Positions 15,874 to 24,198 of a stretch of 64,000 nucleotides of DNA are shown here, one piece after another. Each line of letters begins with the position of its first letter. The first letter of the stretch is position 1. The position numbers and the translations under genes were made by a program. This DNA is from JBBQNY01 sp038255255. Lineage in GTDB: Bacteria; Pseudomonadota; Gammaproteobacteria; Xanthomonadales; Ahniellaceae. The notes below the pieces were generated by a model. The model did no database searches. It was not told where the DNA came from and saw only the letters and a program-made list of their open reading frames with translations. The stretch spans positions 1 to 64,000 of the forward strand of contig JBBSLL010000012.1 of assembly GCA_038255255.1 (NCBI GenBank), read 5' to 3'.

Positions 15874-17256
15874 ATGTCCGCTGCTGCGCCCCCCACACGA
15901 CGATTGCGCAGCGAGGTCATCGCGACGCTGCTGCTCGCACTGCCGATTGTCGGCGGCCAGCTGCTCAGCGTGGCGATGAACGTGGCGGACACCCTGCTGG
16001 CCGGCCACCTGTCCACGCGCGTGCTCGCCGCCGTGGCCATGGGCTACCAGATCTGGGTCCTGGCGCTCCTCGCGGTACTCGGGCTCATGCTCGCGCTGAC
16101 GCCGACTGTCGCGCAACTCGACGGAGCCGGGCGACGCGCCGAGGCTGGCGCCGTTTTCCGGCAGGCGTTGTGGCTCGCGGTGCTGCTCGGCGTCGTGCTG
16201 TTCGCGGGCATGCGCGCCTCGCGACCGCTGCTGGTGGCCTTCGGCGTCGATGCGGAAATCGTCCCCGAAGCCATCGCATTCCTCGACGCGATGTCGTGGG
16301 GCACCTTCCCGCTGGCGATCTTTTTCGCCTGCCGGTATTTCAGCGAAGGCCTGTCGCTGACCAAGCCCGCGATGTACTTCGGCATCGTCGGCCTCATCGT
16401 GCTCGTGCCGTTGGCGTGGGTGCTGATGTACGGAAAGTTCGGCGTGCCGCCACTCGGCGCGCGTGGCGCCGGCATCGCGCATGCGACAGTGCTGTGGCTG
16501 CAGGCCATCGGGTTCCTGGTCTACATCGCGCGGCGCCGCCATTTCCTTGCGGCACAACCCTTCGCGCGGTTCGACTGGCCGGATTTTCCGGCGCTGGCGG
16601 CGCTGCTGGCCATCGGACTGCCGATGGGCATCGCGATCCTCATGGAAGGCGGGCTGTTCGTGTCGACCGCGCTGCTCGCGGGTTCGCTGGGAACCATTTC
16701 CGCCGGTGCGCACCAGATCGCAATCAACGTGGCTTCCATCGCTTTCATGCTGCCGCTCGGCATCGGCATGGCCACCACCGTGCGCATCGGCAATGCAGTG
16801 GGGCGCCAGGACCCGGAAGGCATCGCGTGGGCGGCACGCGCAGGCATCGCCATTACGCTGGGAACGCAGGCGGCTTCGGCGGCGTTGCTGCTCGGCGTGC
16901 CAACACTCATCGTCGGGGCCTACACGCGCGATGCAGAGGTCGCGTCGCTCGCCGTCGGGCTGCTGCTGCTCGCCGCTATATTCCAGCTCGCTGATGGATT
17001 CCAGGCGTTCTTCAACGGCGCGCTGCGCGGCCTCAAGGACACCTTCGTGCCGATGATCATCACCATCTTCGCGTACTGGGGCGTCGGCTTCGGTCTTGGC
17101 TGGTGGCTCGGCATCGCGCGGGGCGGCGGGGTGCGCGGCCTCTGGATCGGTCTCATCGCAGGGCTCACGGTCGCGGCGCTCGGCCTGGGCTGGCGGCTCG
17201 CCACCCAGCTGCGCCGCCGCACTGCGGATCATCGGGCACAGTTGCTTGCGCGGTAA
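15874..17256 (+). CDS. MATE-family multidrug efflux protein (NorM-like)
   Basis: A 460-residue integral membrane protein with about twelve transmembrane helices in two related halves (LALPIVGGQLLSVAMNVADT and LLAIGLPMGIAILMEGGLFV are the equivalent segments). MATE proteins export cationic drugs by sodium or proton exchange. Conserved features include NVADTLLAGHLS and GAHQIAINVASIAFMLPLG. It appears to be a single-gene unit. Confidence 0.9.
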   Translation: MSAAAPPTRRLRSEVIATLLLALPIVGGQLLSVAMNVADTLLAGHLSTRVLAAVAMGYQIWVLALLAVLGLMLALTPTVAQLDGAGRRAEAGAVFRQALWLAVLLGVVLFAGMRASRPLLVAFGVDAEIVPEAIAFLDAMSWGTFPLAIFFACRYFSEGLSLTKPAMYFGIVGLIVLVPLAWVLMYGKFGVPPLGARGAGIAHATVLWLQAIGFLVYIARRRHFLAAQPFARFDWPDFPALAALLAIGLPMGIAILMEGGLFVSTALLAGSLGTISAGAHQIAINVASIAFMLPLGIGMATTVRIGNAVGRQDPEGIAWAARAGIAITLGTQAASAALLLGVPTLIVGAYTRDAEVASLAVGLLLLAAIFQLADGFQAFFNGALRGLKDTFVPMIITIFAYWGVGFGLGWWLGIARGGGVRGLWIGLIAGLTVAALGLGWRLATQLRRRTADHRAQLLAR

Positions 17257-17400
17257 CGGGCACGGCCGGGATCGCGCGCAGCCCGGCCCCGGGTATGCTG
17301 CGCGCCGGCGCGTGTCGCCATCAGTCATGGGTGACCTTTGAACGATGCCGCCTGGCCCCATTGCCGTTAGCCTCGATCCATTCCTGTCAGCGAATCCAAC

Positions 17401-19284
17401 ATGACCACCTCCACCGCCCCGGCCGCGGCGCCGCCGCGCAAGCTGTTCCTGCCCTTCCGCATGGTCCGCGGTTTCTGGCGCGCACTCGATTTTTCGCGCC
17501 GGGTGGTGTTCAACCTCATTTTCCTGCTGATCGTGATCCTGATCCTCGCGGCGATCGGCAAGGACTCGCAGCCGGTGCTCGAGAAGACCGCGCTGGTGCT
17601 CAATCCCGAAGGCGCGATCGTCGAGCAGTACACGGTCGATCCCGCCTCGCGCATGCTGGCGAAGGCGCTCGGCGAGGAAACCGCCGAAGTGCAGTTGCGC
17701 GACATCGTGCGCGCAATCGACGTCGCCGCGAAGGATGGCAACATCGCACGGCTGGTGATCGTGCCCGACGGGATCATGAGCGTCGGCATGGCGCAGCTGC
17801 ACGAGATATCCGCGGCGATCGGGCGCTTCCGCGCAACGGGCAAGCCGGTCATCGCTTTTTCCGAGGGCATGGAGCAACGCGGCTACTTCCTCGCCGCGCA
17901 GGCCGACAGGATCTACCTCGATCCCGACGGCGGCATGATCCTGCAGGGACTCGGTCGCTATCGCACGTATTTCAAGGATGGCCTCGACAAGCTCGGCATC
18001 GAGATGAAGCTGTTCCGGGTCGGCGAATTCAAGTCGGCCGGAGAACCCTGGATCCTCAACCAGCAGTCGCCCGAAGCGCGCGCAGCCGATCTCTACTGGA
18101 TGAGCGACGTGTGGCAGCGCTACCTCGTCGAGGTCGGCGCGCGCCGCAAGCTCGCCCCGGTCGCCATCACGGCGCAGATCGAGGGCGCGGTGGAAGGACT
18201 CAAGGCGGTCGACGGCGATCTTGCGAAGTTCGCGCTCGCCAATCGCTGGGTCGATGCGCTGAAGACACGCGACGAGTTCCGCAAGGAACTGATCGCCGCC
18301 GGTGCCCTCGACGAGGAAGAGAAAACGTTCCGCCAGGTGCACTTCCAGCGTTACGCGGACCAGGCCAAGGCGCTCGACCTGACCAAGATCGGCGATGGCG
18401 TCGCGGTCGTGGTGGCACAGGGCGAGATCGTGCCGGGCGAGCAACCGCCTGGCATGGTGGGCGGCGAGTCGGTGGCGCAGCTCATCGAGGACGCGCGCGA
18501 GGACGAACACGTCAAGGCGCTGGTGTTGCGGGTGGATTCGCCGGGCGGTGGCGTGTTTCCGTCCGAGCAGATCCGCCGCGAGGTTGCGTTGACCAAAGCG
18601 GCCGGCAAGCCCGTGATCGTTTCGATGGGCAACGTGGCTGCATCAGGCGGCTACTGGATCAGCATGAATGCCGACCAGATCATCGCGGATCCGAGCACGA
18701 TCACCGGGTCGATCGGCATCTTCGGGCTGATCCCGAATGCGGTCGGCAGCATGGGCAAGCTCGGTCTCAACACCGACGGGGTGGGCACTACGTGGCTGGC
18801 GAATGCGGGCGATCCGACGCAGCCCTGGGATCCGCGCGTGGGCGAGGTGATCCAGAGCATCATCAACCACGGCTACGCCGAGTTCATCGGCAACGTGGCG
18901 CAAGCGCGCAACAAGTCCGTTGCATCCGTGGATGAGGTCGCGCGAGGCCGCGTCTGGAGCGGCGAGCAGGCGCGGGCACGCGGGCTCGTCGATCGCATGG
19001 GCACGCTGCGCGAAGCAATTGCCCTCGCGGGCGAACGCGCCAAGCTCGGCAAGGATTTCCCGGTGCGTTATGTGGAGAGGGAACTCTCACCGTTCGAGCG
19101 GTTCCTCGTGGGTTTCGGCACATCGCGCGCGGGTGCATTCATCGCCGGCAAGATGATCGGCACCGAGGCGGCGTTCCTGCCTGAGCGCCAGCGCACCGAG
19201 CTCGCAGGCCTGATGCGCCTGGTCGAGCACGCGCGCACCCGCCAGGGCGTCTCGCTCATCGCCCACTGCGAGTGCGGGCTGTAA
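17401..19284 (+). CDS. sppA: Signal peptide peptidase SppA, 67K type
   Basis: SppA degrades cleaved signal peptides in the inner membrane. The 627-residue length matches the long tandem form (E. coli 618). An N-terminal membrane anchor (VVFNLIFLLIVILILAAIG) precedes two peptidase S49 domains. The Lys-Ser dyad is present: K211 in GEFKSAGEP of the first domain and S415 in AASGGYW of the second, equivalent to K209/S409 of E. coli. The SDR gene starts 15 bases downstream. Confidence 0.95.
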   Translation: MTTSTAPAAAPPRKLFLPFRMVRGFWRALDFSRRVVFNLIFLLIVILILAAIGKDSQPVLEKTALVLNPEGAIVEQYTVDPASRMLAKALGEETAEVQLRDIVRAIDVAAKDGNIARLVIVPDGIMSVGMAQLHEISAAIGRFRATGKPVIAFSEGMEQRGYFLAAQADRIYLDPDGGMILQGLGRYRTYFKDGLDKLGIEMKLFRVGEFKSAGEPWILNQQSPEARAADLYWMSDVWQRYLVEVGARRKLAPVAITAQIEGAVEGLKAVDGDLAKFALANRWVDALKTRDEFRKELIAAGALDEEEKTFRQVHFQRYADQAKALDLTKIGDGVAVVVAQGEIVPGEQPPGMVGGESVAQLIEDAREDEHVKALVLRVDSPGGGVFPSEQIRREVALTKAAGKPVIVSMGNVAASGGYWISMNADQIIADPSTITGSIGIFGLIPNAVGSMGKLGLNTDGVGTTWLANAGDPTQPWDPRVGEVIQSIINHGYAEFIGNVAQARNKSVASVDEVARGRVWSGEQARARGLVDRMGTLREAIALAGERAKLGKDFPVRYVERELSPFERFLVGFGTSRAGAFIAGKMIGTEAAFLPERQRTELAGLMRLVEHARTRQGVSLIAHCECGL

Positions 19285-19299
19285 CGCTGCGGGCCACGC

Positions 19300-20076
19300 A
19301 TGACCGACGATCGCTGGCGACTCGATGGCCGCACGGCGCTGATCACCGGCGCGAGTCGCGGCATTGGCCTCGCATGCGCGCGCGGACTGCTCGAGCGGGG
19401 CGCCACGGTACTGCTCACCGCGCGCGACGATGCGCATCTTGAAGGCGTCGCCGAGGAACTCCGCGAGGAGTTCGGCGAAGCGCGCGTGCACGCGCTGGGC
19501 GCGGATGCAGCCGAAGGCGAACAGCGACTCGAGATCTTCGACTGGATCGACGATCTTGAAGTCGGGCTGTCGCTGGTCGTCAACAATGTCGGCAACAACG
19601 AGCGGCGTCGCGCGATCGAATACGACGCACCGACGTTCCATGCGCTGTTCGACGTCAACCTGGTGAGTGCGTTCGAGATCGCGCGGCTCGCGCAGCCGCG
19701 CCTCGCGGGGCATGCTCAGTCCGCGATCGTCAACGTGGCGTCGGTGTCGGGCCTCACGCACGTGCGCACCGGCGCCGCCTACGGCGCGGCCAAGGCGGCG
19801 CTGCTGCAGCTCACGCGCAACCTGGCCTGCGAATGGGCAATCGACGGCATCCGCGTCAACGCCGTAGCCCCGTGGTACATCCGCACGCAACGCACCGCGA
19901 CCGCATTGGCCGATCCCGACTATCTCGAGGAAGTGCTGGCGCGCACGCCACTCGGGCGCATCGGCGAGCCCGATGAAGTCGCGGCTGCGGTGGTTTTTCT
20001 TTGCCTTCCCGCTTCGGCGTACATCACCGGGCAGATCGTTGCCGTCGATGGCGGCTTCACCGCATTCGGCTTCTGA
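19300..20076 (+). CDS. SDR family oxidoreductase (tropinone reductase-like)
   Basis: A 258-residue classical short-chain dehydrogenase with the cofactor motif TGASRGIGLA, NNVGNN in place of the usual NNAG, a serine in NVASVSGLTH, the catalytic YGAAK, and a C-terminal GQIVAVDGGF. The pattern LTRNLACEWAIDGIRVNAVA is typical of tropinone-reductase-like bacterial SDRs. The substrate is unknown. It probably shares a transcript with sppA. Confidence 0.88.
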   Translation: MTDDRWRLDGRTALITGASRGIGLACARGLLERGATVLLTARDDAHLEGVAEELREEFGEARVHALGADAAEGEQRLEIFDWIDDLEVGLSLVVNNVGNNERRRAIEYDAPTFHALFDVNLVSAFEIARLAQPRLAGHAQSAIVNVASVSGLTHVRTGAAYGAAKAALLQLTRNLACEWAIDGIRVNAVAPWYIRTQRTATALADPDYLEEVLARTPLGRIGEPDEVAAAVVFLCLPASAYITGQIVAVDGGFTAFGF

Positions 20077-20077
20077 C

Positions 20078-20707
20078 TCAACGGCAGAAGCGCGCCAGCG
20101 CGTCGCGGGCGCCCGCGTATTCCTGGTCGAGCGCGGCGCGCTGATCGTTGAACGCGCGCCGCCGCTGGCTTCCGGTTTCGTCGGCCCGCTGCTTCCACCA
20201 GCCGCAGAGCTCGCCACGCGGCATCGCGCGGCAGCGGTCTTCGACGTAGGTGTATTGCGCTCCGTAGCGCGCATCGATCGTGCCGCTCACGAGTCCGGAG
20301 CCGGAAGCGCCTACGCCGAGCGTCCAGAGGGGCACGTAGCGGCCGCGCGGCGTAGGGTCGGAGCTGACGTAGCTGGCTCCATCATTCGAGGTGCACCGGA
20401 ACATCTGCGGGAGGGGATCCTCGATGCGCACCTGCGCGACGGTGGCGGGTGGAGTGTTCGCGGCAGCCGGTCGCGGCGGGCTCGGGTCGATGGGAGGCGG
20501 CAGGTAAGCACGCGGGAGCATCGGCGCTTCGAGCGTTTCGGAATCGGCCTCGCAAGCCTGATCCTGGTAGCTGATCGCGCCGTCGGGCGTGCGGCACTTG
20601 AACACTTCGCTGGCCGTGGCGTCTCCAGCGAGTACCAGAACCATGATCAGGACCCTGCCCTGGCAGCATCTGGAAACAGCAAAACGCGGCGGAGAGCAGT
20701 TGCCCAT
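20078..20707 (-). CDS. DUF4124-type exported protein
   Basis: A 209-residue protein. After a signal-like N-terminus (GRVLIMVLVLAGDATA) comes the DUF4124 pattern EVFKCRTPDGAISYQDQAC, and a related MFRCTSNDGASYVSSDP. The C-terminal part has paired cysteines (DRCRAMPRGELCGWW) and a helical RRRAFNDQRAALDQEY segment. The function is unknown; it is likely periplasmic or envelope-associated. It converges with the SDR gene, one base between the stops. Confidence 0.7.
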   Translation of the reverse strand: MGNCSPPRFAVSRCCQGRVLIMVLVLAGDATASEVFKCRTPDGAISYQDQACEADSETLEAPMLPRAYLPPPIDPSPPRPAAANTPPATVAQVRIEDPLPQMFRCTSNDGASYVSSDPTPRGRYVPLWTLGVGASGSGLVSGTIDARYGAQYTYVEDRCRAMPRGELCGWWKQRADETGSQRRRAFNDQRAALDQEYAGARDALARFCR

Positions 20708-20748
20708 ACGGCAGATCCTACTCGCGGTCCCAAGGTGACTCCGAGGGG

Positions 20749-21702
20749 CTATTGCCAGGGCAGGCGCTCGAGATCGAGATTGCCGCCCGAAACGATGACG
20801 CCGATGCGCTTGCCCGCGAACAGATCGGGATGCGCGAGGATGGCCGCGAGCGGAACCGCCGCAGAGGGTTCGACCACGATCTTGAGACGCTCGAACATGA
20901 GCCGCATCGCGGCGACGATCTGCTCCTCGGTCGCGGTTGCGATGCCTGCGCAATGCCGGCTCAGGATCGCGAACGGCAGCTCGCCGAGCGTCGCCCGCAG
21001 ACCGTCGCAAATCGTCGCGATGGGCCACTCGGTGATGCGCCGGCCCTGCGCGAGCGAAGCCTGCGCATCGGACGCCGAGGCGGGTTCAGCGCCCCACACG
21101 GCGACGCGACGGTCGCGTCCGTGCGCCACCACCGCAGTTCCCGAAAGCAGGCCTCCGCCGGATACGGGCGCCATGACAACGTCGAGGGCGCCTGCGGTCT
21201 GCTCGAACAACTCCAGCGTCGCCGTGCCCTGGCCCGCGATGACGCGCGCGTCGTCGAAGGGATGCACGGGTGCCGCTCCGGTTTGCGCGAGCGTCGCCGC
21301 CATGCCGGCACTACGCGCGGCCATGGTCGGCTCGCAGTCGATCACCCGGGCGCCATAGCGCACCACGGCTTCGCGCTTGGTCGCGGCGATGTTGTTCGGC
21401 ACCACGACGTATGCCGGGACCCCACGCAGCTGGGCGGCTCGCGCGATTGCGGCGCCGTGATTGCCCGAACTCTGCGTGACGATGCCGCGCGCTGCCTGCG
21501 CGTCGTCGAGCGAGAACACGGCATTGCAGGCCCCGCGGAACTTGAAGGCGCCCACGCGCTGGAAGTTTTCGCACTTGAACACGAGGTTGCAACCGGTGAG
21601 CGCATCCAGGCTTGAGGAGCGCAGCAATTCTGTGCGCCGTATCCAGGGGGCGATGCGCGCCGCGGCGATCTCGACCGCATGGATGTCCGGCAACGGAGTC
21701 AT
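20749..21702 (-). CDS. PLP-dependent threonine/serine dehydratase-like enzyme
   Basis: A 317-residue fold-type II PLP enzyme. The PLP lysine lies in GAFKFRGACN, SSGNHGAA binds substrate, and SGGGLLSG holds the cofactor phosphate. The size fits a short threonine dehydratase or serine racemase without a regulatory ACT domain. ATG 21702 overlaps the stop of the upstream EamA transporter (ATGA), so the enzyme and a probable amino-acid exporter are co-translated, which suggests detoxification or catabolism of an amino acid. Confidence 0.87.
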   Translation of the reverse strand: MTPLPDIHAVEIAAARIAPWIRRTELLRSSSLDALTGCNLVFKCENFQRVGAFKFRGACNAVFSLDDAQAARGIVTQSSGNHGAAIARAAQLRGVPAYVVVPNNIAATKREAVVRYGARVIDCEPTMAARSAGMAATLAQTGAAPVHPFDDARVIAGQGTATLELFEQTAGALDVVMAPVSGGGLLSGTAVVAHGRDRRVAVWGAEPASASDAQASLAQGRRITEWPIATICDGLRATLGELPFAILSRHCAGIATATEEQIVAAMRLMFERLKIVVEPSAAVPLAAILAHPDLFAGKRIGVIVSGGNLDLERLPWQ

Positions 21703-22658
21703 GGTCCTGATGTTGACGCAAGCGGCGCCGGTGCGGGTGGTCGGGATCCGCCGAGGCTCGCGAGTGCGGAGCCGGCCACGACCAGCGCCGCGCCGCACCA
21801 GCCGACCAGCGCAACGCGCTCGACCGCAATGGCTCCCGGCACCAGCGCGGCCAGCGCGTAACCGGAGAGCAGCGTCAGCACCGGCGTCACCGCGAGCACC
21901 AGGCTGACGCGCGAGGCCTGCCAGTGCGCCAGTGCCGCCGCGAACGCGCCGTAGGCGACCAGCGTATTGACCGAGCAGTAGAGAAGCAGCCAGGCGTGCG
22001 TTGCATCGAGTTCGAGCAGGCTGCGCGGCTGGGCAAATGGCGCAAGCACGATAGCGGCGACCACGAACACGAAGCCAAGGATCGCGGCGGCCGACAGCCG
22101 CATCAGCAATTGTTTCTGTGCCAGCGCGTAGAAGGCCCACACGACGGCCGCAAGCAACACCCACGCGCTGCCCGCGAGGTACACCGACTGCTCGGGTTGC
22201 TGGCGCCATTGATCATGTGCGAACAGGGCAAGTCCACCGACCACCGCGACGAGTCCCAGCCACTGCCACATCGCGTAGCGCTCGTGGAACACGACGAGCG
22301 CGCCCAGCGCCATCAGCAGCGGCGCCGCCTGGATCAGCAGCTGCGCGTTGGCCGGCGTCGTCGCGTCGACCCCGAAGAGGTAGAACACGTAGTTGCCGAT
22401 AAGTCCCGCGCTCGCGATCGCCAGCAGCCCCCATTCACCCCGCCGCAGGCGCGCGAATCCGCCGAGCTCTCCGCGCAGCGCAAGCCACAGCACCGCGACC
22501 ACTGCGGCGAACACGAACCGCGCCCAGGTGAGGGTGATGGGATCGAGCGCACTCAGCGTGAGCTTGAGGGCGAGTGGTAGCGTCGCCCAGCACGCGGTGG
22601 TGACCAGCGCGAGCGCAAGTCCCAATTGCCAGCGGCCGCTGGGCTGGTGTCGCGACAT
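21699..22658 (-). CDS. EamA/DMT-family transporter
   Basis: A 319-residue protein with ten predicted transmembrane helices in two EamA repeats (LALVTTACWATLPLALKLTL, then GSAWVLLAAVVWAFYALAQK begins the second half). Such proteins export amino acids or related metabolites. The downstream PLP enzyme suggests threonine, serine or homoserine as a substrate, which is inference. Confidence 0.87.
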   Translation of the reverse strand: MSRHQPSGRWQLGLALALVTTACWATLPLALKLTLSALDPITLTWARFVFAAVVAVLWLALRGELGGFARLRRGEWGLLAIASAGLIGNYVFYLFGVDATTPANAQLLIQAAPLLMALGALVVFHERYAMWQWLGLVAVVGGLALFAHDQWRQQPEQSVYLAGSAWVLLAAVVWAFYALAQKQLLMRLSAAAILGFVFVVAAIVLAPFAQPRSLLELDATHAWLLLYCSVNTLVAYGAFAAALAHWQASRVSLVLAVTPVLTLLSGYALAALVPGAIAVERVALVGWCGAALVVAGSALASLGGSRPPAPAPLASTSGP

Positions 22659-22846
22659 GGCGTTAGTCTCCAGCGAGGCGGCGAGTATAGGAGTCGCAAT
22701 GCGGCTGCTTCACGCTCGTGACGTGGCGTCACGAGTGTGTCGTCGCCTGGAATGAGGAATCTCCGTTACGGGAAGATTCAGGGGCAATTCACTGCCTGCG
22801 GCCCAATATGAAGAATCCGTGAAAGCTGCAGTTCGAGGACGACCCA

Positions 22847-23863
22847 ATGAAACGTGTGCTGCCGATACTTGCGCTTGGCCTCCTCGCCGGCTGCGCTACC
22901 TACCCCGACTACGGCTACTACGACGACGGCCGCACTTACGATGGCTACACTTCAGACGGCTATTACGATGATCGCTATCGCGAGGGCGGCGACTACTACT
23001 ACAGCACGCGCCCGAATTATTACGACGACGGCGGCTACTACGGATACGGGCCCTACTCCGGCGGCTACGGCTATGGGGGTTACGGTGGCTACGGTTACGG
23101 TGGATACGGCAATTCGCTGGGTTACGGCTTGGGATACGGCTCGCGCATCGGCCTCGGATTCGGGTTCTCGTCGGGAAGCTACTATCCCTACGGGGGTAAC
23201 TACGGGCGCTATCCCTACGGCGGCTACTACGGCGGCTATCCATACGGATATTCGGGCTACAACAGCTATTACTCGCCGCGGCGTCACTACCGGTACGACC
23301 GCTACAACGGCCGGGGCAACAACGATCCCTGGCTGGATGCGCGCAACCGCTACGGAACTCGCGGAGACGGCGTCGTCGACAGGGATGCGAGCGATCTCGC
23401 CAACGATCTCGCCAGGCAACGTGGCGTAAGAGATGGCGCCGGGACCCCGGCCGGTGACCAACGCACCAGTTCCTACGCGTTCCCGTCCTCGCGCAACGCA
23501 CGCGATCGCGACCCCACGCCGTATGACCGCAACGGCTGGCGCAGCGATTACCGCGATGCGCAGCTGGCGTCGCCGCGCAGCGCGGCATCGGGCGATGCGT
23601 ATTCGCGCGACTCGTCCGCGCCACAGTTGCGCATGGAGCAGGCCCCGGCAAGCGAATGGCGCGGACAATCCCGGCAGCCGCAGGGTTACGCAGCGCAGCG
23701 GTTCGACTCGGCTCCCCGATCGCAGAACGCCCCGGCGCCCCGATTCGAAGCAGCGCCGCAGCGTTTTTCGCAGCCTTCCGTCGCACCGCGAGTCGAATCG
23801 AGGAGCAACGCCGGATCGCAACGCAGCTCGGCGCGTGAACGGGACGCAACGAACGACGATTAA
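22847..23863 (+). CDS. Tyr/Gly-rich putative lipoprotein
   Basis: A 338-residue protein with a lipobox (ILALGLLAGCATYPDY). Residues 20-150 are low-complexity tyrosine/glycine/aspartate repeats (YGYGGYGGYGYGG, YPYGGYYGGYPYG), followed by an arginine/glutamine/serine-rich disordered C-terminal half. It is probably an outer-membrane-anchored surface protein; no enzymatic domain is seen. An inverted repeat, GAATCT-CCGTTACGG-GAAGATTC (22757-22779), lies in the upstream region and could be an operator. Confidence 0.75.
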   Translation: MKRVLPILALGLLAGCATYPDYGYYDDGRTYDGYTSDGYYDDRYREGGDYYYSTRPNYYDDGGYYGYGPYSGGYGYGGYGGYGYGGYGNSLGYGLGYGSRIGLGFGFSSGSYYPYGGNYGRYPYGGYYGGYPYGYSGYNSYYSPRRHYRYDRYNGRGNNDPWLDARNRYGTRGDGVVDRDASDLANDLARQRGVRDGAGTPAGDQRTSSYAFPSSRNARDRDPTPYDRNGWRSDYRDAQLASPRSAASGDAYSRDSSAPQLRMEQAPASEWRGQSRQPQGYAAQRFDSAPRSQNAPAPRFEAAPQRFSQPSVAPRVESRSNAGSQRSSARERDATNDD

Positions 23864-23902
23864 TAGTCTCCAACTGTGTCGGAATGCGGGGACTGCAGTC
23901 AG

Positions 23903-23929
23903 CTGGCAGCAATTCTCGCTTCGTATAAT
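23903..23929 (+). promoter_or_regulatory. Promoter of the small RNA upstream of mnmG
   Basis: A perfect -10 TATAAT at 23924-23929 with a weak -35 CTGGCA at 23903-23908. It is placed to start transcription near 23936, immediately before the structured RNA region. Confidence 0.55.
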
Positions 23930-23935
23930 TCGGGC

Positions 23936-24089
23936 CATCGGAATTCAAACTTCTGGTGCCCGGAAATCTAGTCCTCTTGGATTCCCCCCTGTTCCCGAAA
24001 GGTCTACCGGGCATCAGATTCTCACAACGCGGCGGCTGAAATGCCGCTTCGACGCAGACCGACGGGGCGCGAAAGCGCCCCGTTTTTTT
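23936..24089 (+). ncRNA. Putative structured small RNA upstream of mnmG
   Basis: Between the lipoprotein gene and mnmG lies a promoter-terminator unit of about 154 bases without a reading frame. CTGGTGCCCGG (23953-23963) pairs over 11 bases with CCGGGCATCAG (24007-24017), enclosing a 43-base loop that can itself fold. A GCGGC/GCCGC hairpin (about 24029-24047) follows, then a strong terminator. I do not recognise it as 6S, tmRNA, SRP, RNase P RNA or a known riboswitch. It could be a new small RNA or an mnmG leader. Confidence 0.5.
24063..24089 (+). terminator. Strong Rho-independent terminator
   Basis: CGGGGCGC (24063-24070) pairs with GCGCCCCG (24075-24082) around a GAAA tetraloop, followed by seven T residues. 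It closes the small-RNA unit and lies about 110 bases before the mnmG start, so mnmG needs its own promoter or readthrough. Confidence 0.93.
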
Positions 24090-24198
24090 GTGCGCGCGCC
24101 GTTGGCGTGGCACAGTCCGGGGTCATGAACGCTTACGACCCCATGTCGATTCCCGCGCGCGCCCGCCGCACCTCGCAATCCTTCAATCCGGATTGATC

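Noticed and set aside
15352..18510. Very long minus-strand frame opposite the MATE and sppA genes
   Set aside because: Its translation is arginine/histidine-rich and lacks domain motifs; the opposite strand encodes clear MATE and SppA proteins.
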